Assembly (NCBI GenBank): GCA_017547245.1
Contig: JAFYQD010000001.1
Span: forward strand, 1 to 56,173
Direction: 5' to 3'
Length of the DNA stretch: 56,173 nt
DNA from: Oscillospiraceae bacterium
Lineage (GTDB): Bacteria > Bacillota > Clostridia > Oscillospirales > Ruminococcaceae
The notes beneath the pieces are model-generated. The model saw only the letters and a list, made by a program, of their open reading frames with translations, ran no database searches and was not told where the DNA came from. The position numbers and the translations under genes were made by a program. Shown one piece after another: positions 25,185 to 33,084 of the stretch. Within the stretch, counting starts at the first letter, position 1; every line of letters begins with the position of its first letter.

Positions 25185-25553
25185 ATGGAATTTTGGGATA
25201 ACATAAATGATGTGGTAAAGAATATGGGCGACAGAGCCATTGATTTAATTGAAACCGCAAAACTTTCAGCCAGAATCATGGCGGAAAAGAAAGAAGTAAG
25301 TGATGAGCTTGAGAAGATTGGCACATATTATTACGAGCTTTACGCCAGAGGCGGCATAGTTGCCCCAGAGGTGGCCGAACTGAGTAAAACGGTAAAGAAC
25401 CACTATGATGCCATCGACCGCTTTCAGGCCGAAATTGACCGTCTCAGAGCAGATCAGCAGGTAAAGAAAACCAAGTACTGTCCTGCCTGCGGAATAAAAG
25501 TTTCTTCCTCAACCAGATACTGTTCGGGTTGCGGTGAATTGCTGCTAAAATAA
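25185..25553 (+). CDS. Small zinc-ribbon protein with helical N-terminus
   Basis: A 122-residue protein. Residues 1-90 are predicted helical and coiled-coil-like, with many Glu, Lys and Ala. The C-terminus has a C4 zinc ribbon with CPAC and CSGC (about 102-117). GGGAGGGAC precedes the ATG. Such zinc-ribbon proteins occur widely in Clostridia, but no function is established. It appears monocistronic. Confidence 0.75.
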   Translation: MEFWDNINDVVKNMGDRAIDLIETAKLSARIMAEKKEVSDELEKIGTYYYELYARGGIVAPEVAELSKTVKNHYDAIDRFQAEIDRLRADQQVKKTKYCPACGIKVSSSTRYCSGCGELLLK

Positions 25554-25555
25554 AG

Positions 25556-25683
25556 CGGTAATATGTTTCTCCATAATGGAATGCTGCCAAACCGTCGTAT
25601 TTTGCCTCCAGAATGCTTTTGTATTTAAGCCTGCCCCTTTCACGAATATAATCTAAAAGTCGATTGCAGGGGAAAACAGGGGG
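25556..25683 (-). pseudogene. Possible gene remnant
   Basis: The 230-bp gap between the zinc-ribbon gene and the ACT gene contains a minus-strand open stretch of about 43 codons without a start or ribosome site. It reads as a protein-like string including NRLLDYIRERG and ILEAKYDGLAAFHYGE. It begins right after a stop at 25684-25686 and runs antisense into the zinc-ribbon gene. It may be a degraded gene end or chance; the family is not recognised. Confidence 0.25.
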
Positions 25684-25743
25684 TTAAAAGCAAAGATGTG
25701 TTCCTAGATCCAAAGAGGGGATTCATAGCATACTGGATATATC

Positions 25744-25782
25744 AAAAAAGGTGTGGATCAAGTTGATCCACACCTTTTATCA
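25744..25782. terminator. Bidirectional terminator
   Basis: A 14-bp stem AAAGGTGTGGATCA/TGATCCACACCTTT with a short loop is flanked by A and T runs. It terminates the minus-strand lysine operon. Confidence 0.9.
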
Positions 25783-25783
25783 C

Positions 25784-26242
25784 TTATTCTGCTTTTACAG
25801 CAAAGTCTCGTTCCAAAGCCTCCACAACCTCATGCAGAAGGGCAGAGCTGATCAACATGGAGATATCCACTTCGGAAGTGGTAATCAGCAGCAGTTCGGC
25901 ATCGGTGGTGGACACCGAGGACATTACTTTGGCAAAAACACCATGCATCTGGGGCATTTCTTCACCGTACAGCTGAATTTTACAGTTGCCGGTGCTTACC
26001 ATGGGCTTGATTTTCAAGGAGTTGGCCAAAGAAAGAACCTTGATGGTATCGTCGTTGCCAACAGTAAAGGAAAAGTTGACATGCTGTCCCTGAGGGGCGG
26101 TCTGGGAAACCATATCGATATTGATGCCTGCTTCCGAAACTGCCTCAAAAATACCGGAAATGATTTTCAGGTCGTTGGGAACCTTGATAAAAGTAATCAG
26201 AGAAACGTCTTCGGTGACCGAAATCTGTGTTACACCATTCAT
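25784..26242 (-). CDS. Stand-alone tandem ACT-domain protein (aspartokinase regulatory-like)
   Basis: A 152-residue protein with two ACT domains (about 10-75 and 85-148). It resembles the C-terminal regulatory part of aspartokinase (VSLITFIKVPNDLKIISGIFEA..., MPQMHGVFAKVMSSVSTTDAE) without the kinase domain. ACT pairs bind amino acids such as lysine or threonine. It is the last gene of the asd-dapA-dapB operon under a lysine riboswitch. It may regulate an aspartokinase encoded elsewhere, or be an independent sensor; this is inferred from context. Confidence 0.82.
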   Translation of the reverse strand: MNGVTQISVTEDVSLITFIKVPNDLKIISGIFEAVSEAGINIDMVSQTAPQGQHVNFSFTVGNDDTIKVLSLANSLKIKPMVSTGNCKIQLYGEEMPQMHGVFAKVMSSVSTTDAELLLITTSEVDISMLISSALLHEVVEALERDFAVKAE

Positions 26243-26264
26243 GTCATATCCTCCTTAAAACAGG

Positions 26265-27011
26265 TCAATCGACCAGGCTGCCCATATTATACATGCCTGC
26301 AGGCTGTTCGGCAAGAAAAACAGCAGCATTTACTGCGCCAACTGCAAAAATTTCTTTGGAAGCGGCACTGTGCGAAATGGTAAGAACTTCGTCACGGCCT
26401 GCAAAAATCACTTCGTGTTCACCAACAATGGTGCCGCCGCGCACTGCATGGATGCCAATTTCGTTCTTATCACGTTTCTGACGTCTGCTGTGGCGGTCAT
26501 ATTCATACAGCGAGGGGTGGGGAAGGGCTGAAGCAACGGCATCTGCCAGCATCAATGCGGTGCCGCTGGGAGCATCTATTTTTTGATTGTGGTGCTTTTC
26601 AATGATTTCCACATCAAAATCTGCGCCAAGCAATGCAGCAGCCTTTTTGCACAGTTCTGCCATAAGGTTTACACCCAACGACATATTGGCTGAGAAAAAG
26701 ACAGGAATTTCTTCAGCGGCAGCGTTAACTGCAGCAAGCTGAACTTCGGCAAGGCCGGTGGTGCAGATGACTGCAGGGGTTTGGGTCTTTTTTGCGTAAT
26801 CCAGCAGGGGAATGATGCAGGAAGGATGGGAAAAGTCGATGATTACATCGGCTTTGGGGCACTCGGCAACAGAAGAATAGACGGGAAAAGCTGCTTCGAT
26901 GGGATGAATATCAACTCCGGCAACGATTTCGCAATCATTGCGTCCGTCTATGATATTTGCTACGACCCGGCCCATTTTTCCACTGCAGCCGGAAAGAATG
27001 ATCTTTTTCAT
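26265..27011 (-). CDS. dapB: 4-hydroxy-tetrahydrodipicolinate reductase
   Basis: A 248-residue NAD(P)H-dependent reductase of the diaminopimelate/lysine pathway. The N-terminal Rossmann motif is GCSGKMGR, and the catalytic/DHDP-binding signature EKHHNQKIDAPSGTA lies near residues 150-164. It acts on the DapA product. It is located between dapA and the ACT gene on the minus strand, with short intergenic gaps (22-27 bp). Confidence 0.97.
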   Translation of the reverse strand: MKKIILSGCSGKMGRVVANIIDGRNDCEIVAGVDIHPIEAAFPVYSSVAECPKADVIIDFSHPSCIIPLLDYAKKTQTPAVICTTGLAEVQLAAVNAAAEEIPVFFSANMSLGVNLMAELCKKAAALLGADFDVEIIEKHHNQKIDAPSGTALMLADAVASALPHPSLYEYDRHSRRQKRDKNEIGIHAVRGGTIVGEHEVIFAGRDEVLTISHSAASKEIFAVGAVNAAVFLAEQPAGMYNMGSLVD

Positions 27012-27038
27012 TTCAAACTCCTTTTTGGCTCAAAAGGG

Positions 27039-27929
27039 TTACTTCGAAATACCGCAGCGGGTCATCTGGCTGCGCAGAAGCTCAACAACCTTTTCATCGG
27101 GTTCAACCAGAGGCAGACGGCAGGGGCCTGCTTTCCAACCCAGCATGTTCATGGCCTTCTTTACAGGAATGGGGTTTACATCGGCAAACAAGGCATCTAC
27201 CAGACCCATCATCTTGATCTGCAAAGCAGCGGCTTCGGCAGTCTTTCCGTTAAAATAGAGCTGGCACATATCGTGAGTTTGCTGAGGGGCCACGTTGGAA
27301 AGAACCGAAATAACACCCTTACCGCCCAAAGAGAGCACAGGAACGATCTGGTCATCGTTGCCGGAATAAATGTCAAGGTTATCACCGCAAAGGGCACGGG
27401 TGCGTGCAATCGAGGTGATGTTGCCGTTGGCTTCCTTGGCGGCTACGATATTGGGATGCTTGGAAAGAATGGCGTAGGTTTCGGGCTTGATGTCCACACC
27501 GGTACGTCCGGGAACATTGTAGAGAACGATGGGAAGATCGGTTGCATCAGCAATGGTGTGGAAATGTGCCAACAGACCCTTCTGGCTGGTCTTGTTGTAA
27601 TAGGGGGTTACCTGAAGCTGAGCATCAGCACCGGCCTGCTTTGCTTCCTTGGCAAGCCATACGGCATATGCGGTGTCGTTACTGCCGGTACCTGCAATAA
27701 CAGGCACACGATGGTTAACCTTTTCAACCGCAAAACGGATGGCCTCTACATGTTCTTCATCGGTAAAGGTAGAAGCTTCGCCGGTGGTGCCGCAAATAAC
27801 AACGGCGTCGGTACCATGATCGATCTGATGGTCAATAATTTTTCCCAGTTCTTCATAATTGATGGAACCGTCGTTGTTCATAGGGGTAATAACCGCAACG
27901 GCAGCACCGGTAAATATAGTCTTCTTCAT
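27039..27929 (-). CDS. dapA: 4-hydroxy-tetrahydrodipicolinate synthase
   Basis: A 296-residue class I aldolase-type enzyme that condenses pyruvate with aspartate semialdehyde. ITPMNNDGSINYEEL lies near the N-terminus, GTTGEASTFTDEEH near 46-59, YYNKTSQKGL near 134, and the Schiff-base lysine is in VAAKEANG near 163. It is the second gene of the lysine operon, 30 bp after asd. Confidence 0.97.
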   Translation of the reverse strand: MKKTIFTGAAVAVITPMNNDGSINYEELGKIIDHQIDHGTDAVVICGTTGEASTFTDEEHVEAIRFAVEKVNHRVPVIAGTGSNDTAYAVWLAKEAKQAGADAQLQVTPYYNKTSQKGLLAHFHTIADATDLPIVLYNVPGRTGVDIKPETYAILSKHPNIVAAKEANGNITSIARTRALCGDNLDIYSGNDDQIVPVLSLGGKGVISVLSNVAPQQTHDMCQLYFNGKTAEAAALQIKMMGLVDALFADVNPIPVKKAMNMLGWKAGPCRLPLVEPDEKVVELLRSQMTRCGISK

Positions 27930-27959
27930 AAAAGGACCGCCTCCTGTTAGGGTTTGGAT

Positions 27960-29042
27960 TTATCGATCAAAATAGCCCTGACTGGCGTACAGTTCAGCCA
28001 TCAGAATTGCACCGCCAGCGGCGCCGCGCTTGGTGTTATGGCTCAGGCAGACAAACTTATAGTCATACTGGGTGTCGGGACGCAGACGACCGATCGAAAC
28101 AGCCATGCCGCCTTCCAGATCACGCTGAAGCTTGGTCTGAGGCATATTGTCTTCTTCAAAATAGTGCAGGAACTGCTTGGGAGCAGAGGGAAGCTCCAGT
28201 TCCTGAGGCATTCCGCTGTAGGCAGCCCACTTTTCCTTGATTTCTTCAATGGTGGGCTTCTTTTCAAAGGACATGAAAACAGCAGCCATGTGGCCATCCG
28301 AAACAGGTACACGCAGGCACTGGGCGGTAATGGAGGGGGTGGAAACGGGAACGATTTCGCCGTTTACAACGTCGCCCCAAATCTTCATGGGTTCCTTTTC
28401 ACTCTTTTCTTCTTCGCCGCCAATATAGGGGATTACGTTATCCACCATGTCGGGCCAGGTTGCAAAGGTTTTGCCGGCACCCGAAATGGCCTGATAGGTG
28501 CAGACCAAAGTTTTGGTAATGCCAAATTCCTTCAGGGGATGCATGGCAGGAACATAACTCTGCAGCGAGCAGTTGGACTTGACCGAAATAAAACCACGGG
28601 TGGTGCCCAGACGCTTTTTCTGGTCAGCAACAACGGCCATATGGCCGGGGTTGATTTCGGGAATGATCATGGGAACATCGGGGGTAAAACGATGAGCCGA
28701 GTTGTTGGACATTACGGGGCATTCCAGCTTGGCATATCTTTCTTCCAGTGCACGGATTTCATCCTTCTTCATATCGACGGCACAGAAGATAAAATCCACC
28801 GAAGAAGCTACCTTTTCGGCATCGGCAGTAGCATCAAGCACTACCATCTTTTTAATTTCCTCGGGAATGGGAGTGGTCATAGCCCAACGGCTGCCCACGG
28901 CTTCTTCATAAGTTTTGCCTGCGCTGCGGGAAGATGCTGCCAAAGTAGTCACCTTGAACCAGGGATGGTTTTCCAGCAAGGAAATAAAACGCTGGCCAAC
29001 CATGCCGGTTGCGCCTACAATGCCTACCTGATAAGTCTTCAT
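27960..29042 (-). CDS. asd: Aspartate-semialdehyde dehydrogenase
   Basis: A 360-residue enzyme reducing aspartyl phosphate to the semialdehyde for lysine, threonine and methionine synthesis. The NADP motif is [10 protein letters not shown]. The catalytic cysteine lies in VKSNCSLQS near residue 156, and the active-site histidine in VSDGHMAAV. Its length and motif set are those of the archaeal/fungal-like Asd subfamily found in many Clostridia. It is the first gene after the lysine riboswitch. Confidence 0.96.
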   Translation of the reverse strand: MKTYQVGIVGATGMVGQRFISLLENHPWFKVTTLAASSRSAGKTYEEAVGSRWAMTTPIPEEIKKMVVLDATADAEKVASSVDFIFCAVDMKKDEIRALEERYAKLECPVMSNNSAHRFTPDVPMIIPEINPGHMAVVADQKKRLGTTRGFISVKSNCSLQSYVPAMHPLKEFGITKTLVCTYQAISGAGKTFATWPDMVDNVIPYIGGEEEKSEKEPMKIWGDVVNGEIVPVSTPSITAQCLRVPVSDGHMAAVFMSFEKKPTIEEIKEKWAAYSGMPQELELPSAPKQFLHYFEEDNMPQTKLQRDLEGGMAVSIGRLRPDTQYDYKFVCLSHNTKRGAAGGAILMAELYASQGYFDR

Positions 29043-29089
29043 GTTGATCGGCTCCTTTTATGGTTTGAATAGAATTGACGGTTATTTTT

Positions 29090-29335
29090 GGACAATAAAA
29101 AAACCGGTTGAAAACCGGCAGCGATTATCCTATAATAAGAACGTTGCCTTATCATGGGAAGAAAGGATAGCTCAACACCCTGTTGGATGACAGTTGCAGG
29201 CCTGTTCGGACAGTGCAACCAGGTGAACAGCTGCCGGGCTGTTCCCTTCGGCGACGTTGCCTTTTGCTGGTGCATTGATGTGGCCTGGCAGCCTGCGTGG
29301 CAGCTACTCATCAACGACGCGCCTCTATCTCATTC
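29090..29335 (-). promoter_or_regulatory. Lysine riboswitch (L box) with terminator
   Basis: Read on the minus strand, the leader contains the L-box landmarks AGAGGCGCG (5' end near 29328), ATGAGTAG, and GGCAACGTCGCCGAAGG, close to the conserved GUCGCCGAAG core. A later CTGTCATCC helix partner follows, then a terminator CCGGTTTTCAACCGG with seven T residues at 29097-29118. High lysine should stabilise the aptamer and terminate transcription of asd-dapA-dapB-ACT. Aptamer boundaries are approximate. Confidence 0.9.
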
Positions 29336-29359
29336 CTATTATTTATATTGTCTTGTTAC

Positions 29360-29388
29360 ATATTATCATTGCTGCCCTTTGTTGTCAA
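29360..29388 (-). promoter_or_regulatory. Promoter of the lysine operon
   Basis: On the minus strand, TTGACA (29388-29383) and TAATAT (29365-29360) are spaced by 17 bases, just before the riboswitch. Confidence 0.85.
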
Positions 29389-29432
29389 TGTGGCAGTAGG
29401 ACAGAAAAGTGTATGCCACTGGGAGAATCTTT

Positions 29433-30461
29433 ATGAAAAAAAGCGATTTTTACTTTGATTTGCCGGAAGAATTGATTGCGCAGATTCCGTTGGAACAGCG
29501 AGATCAGTCCCGTTTGATGTGTGTTGACCGTGAAAGCGGTGCTTTGGAGCATAAGCATTTCTATGACATCGTTGATTTGCTGCAGCCCGGAGATCTTCTG
29601 GTTATGAACAACTCCAAGGTTTTGCCTGCACGTCTTTATGGCGTAAAGGAAGGCCCCGGCGGTGCAGTGTGTGAATTTTTGCTGCTGGAACAGAAGGAAC
29701 AGGATGTTTGGGAAATTCTTGTTCATCCCGGCCGCCGTCTCCGCACCGGTGCTCGTGTAAGCTTTGGCGAAGGTCTGCTGATTGGTGAGATCATTGATTG
29801 CCTGCCCAATGGCAACCGTCTGGCTCGATTTGAATATGAAGGAAACTTCTATAATATTCTGGACGAAATCGGCCAGATGCCCCTGCCTCATTACATCACC
29901 GCTGAACTGAAGGACAAAAACCGCTATCAGACCGTCTATGCCAAGGATCTTGGCTCGGCTGCAGCACCCACCGCGGGCCTGCATTTTACCAACGAGCTGT
30001 TGGAAAAGCTGCGCAGCAAGGGAGTACGCACCGCCTTTGTCACTCTTCACGTTGGTTTGGGCACCTTCCGCCCTGTAAAGGCAGATAACATTACAGACCA
30101 TCATATGCACTCGGAACACTACTATATGCCCCAGGAAACTGCCGATTTGATCAAACAAACCAAGGCAGAGGGCGGCCGGGTCATTTGTGTGGGAACCACA
30201 AGCTGCCGCACCCTTGAAACAGTAGGCAGCCGTCATGGTGTTATTGAGGAGTGTGAAGGTTATACTGATATTTTTATTTATCCCGGATATCAGTTTACCA
30301 TTATGGATGGTCTTATCACCAACTTCCATCTGCCTGAAAGCACTTTGATTATGCTTGTTTCTGCCTTTGCCGGAAGAGAAAACGTACTGAATGCTTATGA
30401 AACCGCAGTAAAAGAAAAGTATCGTTTCTATTCCTTTGGCGATGCAATGTTCTTAAGATAA
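29433..30461 (+). CDS. queA: S-adenosylmethionine:tRNA ribosyltransferase-isomerase QueA
   Basis: A 342-residue enzyme that adds an epoxycyclopentane moiety from SAM to preQ1-tRNA in queuosine synthesis. Signatures are [13 protein letters not shown] near 54-66, [10 protein letters not shown] near 176-185, [19 protein letters not shown] and [14 protein letters not shown] lies 7 bases before the ATG at 29433; an in-frame GTG at 29409 is less likely. It acts after Tgt, which is encoded at 48.7-49.8 kb but not cotranscribed with it. Confidence 0.97.
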   Translation: MKKSDFYFDLPEELIAQIPLEQRDQSRLMCVDRESGALEHKHFYDIVDLLQPGDLLVMNNSKVLPARLYGVKEGPGGAVCEFLLLEQKEQDVWEILVHPGRRLRTGARVSFGEGLLIGEIIDCLPNGNRLARFEYEGNFYNILDEIGQMPLPHYITAELKDKNRYQTVYAKDLGSAAAPTAGLHFTNELLEKLRSKGVRTAFVTLHVGLGTFRPVKADNITDHHMHSEHYYMPQETADLIKQTKAEGGRVICVGTTSCRTLETVGSRHGVIEECEGYTDIFIYPGYQFTIMDGLITNFHLPESTLIMLVSAFAGRENVLNAYETAVKEKYRFYSFGDAMFLR

Positions 30462-30465
30462 TGCA

Positions 30466-30498
30466 GGAAAGAACAGCCGTTTCTGGCTGTTCTTTTTT
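30466..30498 (+). terminator. Terminator after queA
   Basis: An 11-bp stem AAAGAACAGCC/GGCTGTTCTTT is followed by TTTCTTT. Confidence 0.9.
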
Positions 30499-30531
30499 CT
30501 TTCCAATAATATACTTATGCTGTCAAGATTA

Positions 30532-30560
30532 TTGACGAAAATTTGAAATTGTGGTATAAA
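30532..30560 (+). promoter_or_regulatory. Promoter of the nitrogenase-like operon
   Basis: TTGACG at 30532-30537 and TATAAA at 30555-30560 are separated by 17 bases and lie upstream of a structured leader. Confidence 0.78.
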
Positions 30561-30596
30561 TAAGATGTAACCTGACATCGAAAAGAAATTTGAGAT

Positions 30597-30677
30597 GGAA
30601 GATACAGTATATCACGATATAAGGGGGACTTGTGTCCTCTTATTCGACTGCATCTTTCTACAGGTGCAGTCTTTTTT
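30597..30677 (+). promoter_or_regulatory. Candidate attenuator leader (terminator/antiterminator)
   Basis: A 7-bp terminator stem GACTGCA/TGCAGTC (30646-30652 / 30665-30671) followed by six T residues lies 25 bp upstream of the first gene. The upstream segment 30597-30607 can pair at 10 of 11 positions with 30648-30658, which includes most of the left terminator arm. A separate hairpin at about 30616-30641 sits between them. This mutually exclusive pairing is typical of a riboswitch or protein-controlled attenuator. No known riboswitch class was recognised. Confidence 0.6.
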
Positions 30678-30701
30678 ATTTGCAGAAAAGGGGAAATTAA
30701 A

Positions 30702-30959
30702 ATGGAGACAAGAGTAGCGCTGATTGGTATTATCGTAGAAAATGTGGACTCGGCCGAGCCCTTGAATGTGATCCTGCATGAGTATGGTCAGTACATTATT
30801 GGCCGTATGGGCATTCCTTACCGCAAAAGAGACATCAGTATTCTCAGTATTGCGGTGGATGCTCCCCAGGATGTGATCAGTACTCTTTCCGGACGTATTG
30901 GACAGCTGAAGGGCGTAAGTGCCAAAACAGCCTATTCCAATATCATTTCCAAGGAATGA
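30702..30959 (+). CDS. TM1266-type iron-only hydrogenase system regulator
   Basis: An 85-residue ferredoxin-fold protein of the TM1266 family, often annotated as an iron-only hydrogenase system putative regulator and structurally like the ligand-binding ACT/NikR C-domain. Visible signatures are VALIGIIVENVDSAEPLN and IIGRMGIPYRKRDISI. The family normally lies beside hydE, hydF and hydG. It is the first gene of the 30.7-39.7 kb operon. AAGGGG precedes the ATG at 30702, and its stop overlaps the next ATG (ATGA). It has no DNA-binding domain of its own. Confidence 0.85.
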   Translation: METRVALIGIIVENVDSAEPLNVILHEYGQYIIGRMGIPYRKRDISILSIAVDAPQDVISTLSGRIGQLKGVSAKTAYSNIISKE

Positions 30960-31978
30960 AGAGCCATCTGGCAGGCACCCTTTCAAGGCAGAGCCGGGTG
31001 CTGCTGATTCTTTTGCCATTTGTTGCTGCCTTTGCCGCACTTTGCATCGGACGCTATAGTTTTATTTCGCCTGCGCAGTTTTTAGCATCTGCAAAGGAAT
31101 TTATCCTTGGGCTTAAACCCCAGGACGGCAATACTTATACCGTTCTTTGGTCCATTCGTTTCCCTCGTATTCTTACCGCTCTGCTGGTGGGTGCCGGTCT
31201 TTCGGCTGCAGGCTGTGCCTTTCAGGGGCTCTTTTCCAATCCGTTGGCCACTCCGGACACCCTTGGTGTAGCAAGCGGCGCAAGCTTTGGTGCAGTGCTG
31301 GGCCTGCTGTTCGGTTTTGACCTCATCGGTGTACAGCTTCTTGCAATTCTGATGGGCTTTGCTGCCATTGTGCTGACCTATGTTACCGGCGCAGGGCGTG
31401 AATTCCGCATGAATACTGTTGTTCTTGCAGGCATCATGATTGGTTCGTTGTTTAACGCCCTTGTTTCGCTGGTCAAGTATGTTGCCGATGCCGAAAGTCA
31501 GCTTCCTGCCATCACTTATTGGCTGATGGGCAGCTTGGCTTCCACCGGATACCGCTCATTGGCCATGTGTGCACCTGTTATTATTGTTGGATTGATTATT
31601 TTGTTTGCGCTTCGCTGGAGGCTCAATCTGCTTCCGCTTACCGAAGATGAAGCAAGAGCGACAGGCACCAATATCATGGCTTTGCGTCTTGTGACCGCAG
31701 TATGTGCGGCAGCCATCACTGCTGCCTGCATTTCGCTGTGCGGACAGGTTGGCTGGGTTGGTTTGCTTATCCCTCACATCTGCAGAATGAAATATGGCAA
31801 CAACAATATGTCCATTATTCCTGCTTCCATCAGCTTGGGTGCCGTTTTTATGGTAGTGGTTGACACTGCCGCACGCACTCTTTCTGCGGCAGAAATTCCT
31901 GTTTCTATTCTTACGGCAATTATTGGTGCACCCTTCTTTATTGCACTTATGAGAAAAAGCGGGGGGTGGCGTCTGTGA
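30956..31978 (+). CDS. FecCD-family ABC transporter permease
   Basis: A 340-residue polytopic membrane protein with about 8-10 hydrophobic helices. It contains FecCD/BtuC-type signatures such as RFPRILTALLVGAGLSAAGCAFQGLFSNPLATPDTLG and GQVGWVGLLIPHICR. Relatives import iron-siderophores, haem or cobalamin through a BtuCD-type complex. It overlaps the preceding gene by 4 bases (ATGA). The partner ATPase follows immediately, and the binding protein lies six genes downstream of this one. The transported compound is unknown. Confidence 0.92.
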   Translation: MKSHLAGTLSRQSRVLLILLPFVAAFAALCIGRYSFISPAQFLASAKEFILGLKPQDGNTYTVLWSIRFPRILTALLVGAGLSAAGCAFQGLFSNPLATPDTLGVASGASFGAVLGLLFGFDLIGVQLLAILMGFAAIVLTYVTGAGREFRMNTVVLAGIMIGSLFNALVSLVKYVADAESQLPAITYWLMGSLASTGYRSLAMCAPVIIVGLIILFALRWRLNLLPLTEDEARATGTNIMALRLVTAVCAAAITAACISLCGQVGWVGLLIPHICRMKYGNNNMSIIPASISLGAVFMVVVDTAARTLSAAEIPVSILTAIIGAPFFIALMRKSGGWRL

Positions 31979-33084
31979 GAATGTCGGTAAACAACGGCGT
32001 TTTTTCTTATGAAAAAAACGGTAGGATTATTCTGAATGAGATCAACTTTTCCACCAAAGAAGGGGAGATTATGGCCATCCTTGGTCCTAACGGGGCGGGG
32101 AAAACCACTCTACTTCGCTGCATGATGGGCTTTTTGAAGTGGAACAGCGGAACAAGCAAACTGGATGATACCGATATCCGCTCCATTCCTGCACGTGAGC
32201 TTTGGAAACATGTTGCCTATGTTCCTCAGGCCCGACAGGCTTCTTCGGCCTATTCGGTGCAGGAAACGGTTATGCTGGGCCGCGGCAGCCATTTTGGTTT
32301 GTTGGCACAGCCTTCGGAAAAGGACATCAAAAAGGTTAACGAAGTGATGGAGCGTCTGCACATTGCCCATTTGGCAGATAAACGCTGTTCGGAAATAAGC
32401 GGCGGTGAACTGCAGATGGTACTGATTGCCCGTGCCCTTGCTTCTGAACCTCAAATCCTCATTTTGGATGAACCCGAATCCAATCTGGATTTTCGTAATC
32501 AGCTTCTGGTGCTCAACACCATGTCCGAACTGGCAGTAGAAGGCATGAGCTGCATTTTTAACACTCATTTTCCTTCTCATGCGCTTCAGCGTGCCGCCAA
32601 ATCGTTGCTGTTTTGCGGAGATGGCAAAACACTTTTTGGTGACACCAATGAGATTGTTACCGAAGAGAATATAGAAAAGGCCTTTGGTGTTAAGGCAGTT
32701 ATTGGTGAGATTGAAACCCCCGAAACGGTTCTTCACGATGTTTTGCCCATCAAACTTGCCGATTTGAACGAATCGGCTGAAGAAAAAGGCAGTAACGACA
32801 AGCGGCTTGCCGTTGTTGCCATTATCACCGGAAGTTACGAATCGGGCGAAAAAATCAATCGTCTTATGCACGAGTATGCTCGCTGCATTGTCGGCAGAAT
32901 GGGCATGCCGTACCACCAAAATGGTGTATATATCATCAATGTTATTTTGGATGGCGCTGAAAAAGACATTCAGACATTGTCTCATAAACTCAGCATTCTG
33001 CCGGGTGTAAGTGTAAAAACAACCTATGCAAAAAAAGATTCTTCAGAACAGGGAGGTGCCCTAACCTTTGAACAGTATATCTAA
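31975..33084 (+). CDS. ABC ATPase (FecE/BtuD-like) fused to a TM1266-like domain
   Basis: About 369 residues. The ATPase domain (about 1-250) has Walker A GPNGAGKTT, signature SGGELQMVLIARAL, Walker B ILILDEPESNLD, and a switch histidine in FNTHFPSH. The C-terminal 80 residues repeat the fold of the operon's first gene (RLAVVAIITGSYESGEKIN, CIVGRMGMPYHQNG, KLSILPGVSVKTTY). Such a fusion is unusual for importer ATPases and suggests that transport is gated by the ligand the regulator senses. I chose the GTG at 31975 (overlapping the permease TGA); GTG 31966 and ATG 31981 are alternatives. Confidence 0.9.
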   Translation: MRMSVNNGVFSYEKNGRIILNEINFSTKEGEIMAILGPNGAGKTTLLRCMMGFLKWNSGTSKLDDTDIRSIPARELWKHVAYVPQARQASSAYSVQETVMLGRGSHFGLLAQPSEKDIKKVNEVMERLHIAHLADKRCSEISGGELQMVLIARALASEPQILILDEPESNLDFRNQLLVLNTMSELAVEGMSCIFNTHFPSHALQRAAKSLLFCGDGKTLFGDTNEIVTEENIEKAFGVKAVIGEIETPETVLHDVLPIKLADLNESAEEKGSNDKRLAVVAIITGSYESGEKINRLMHEYARCIVGRMGMPYHQNGVYIINVILDGAEKDIQTLSHKLSILPGVSVKTTYAKKDSSEQGGALTFEQYI

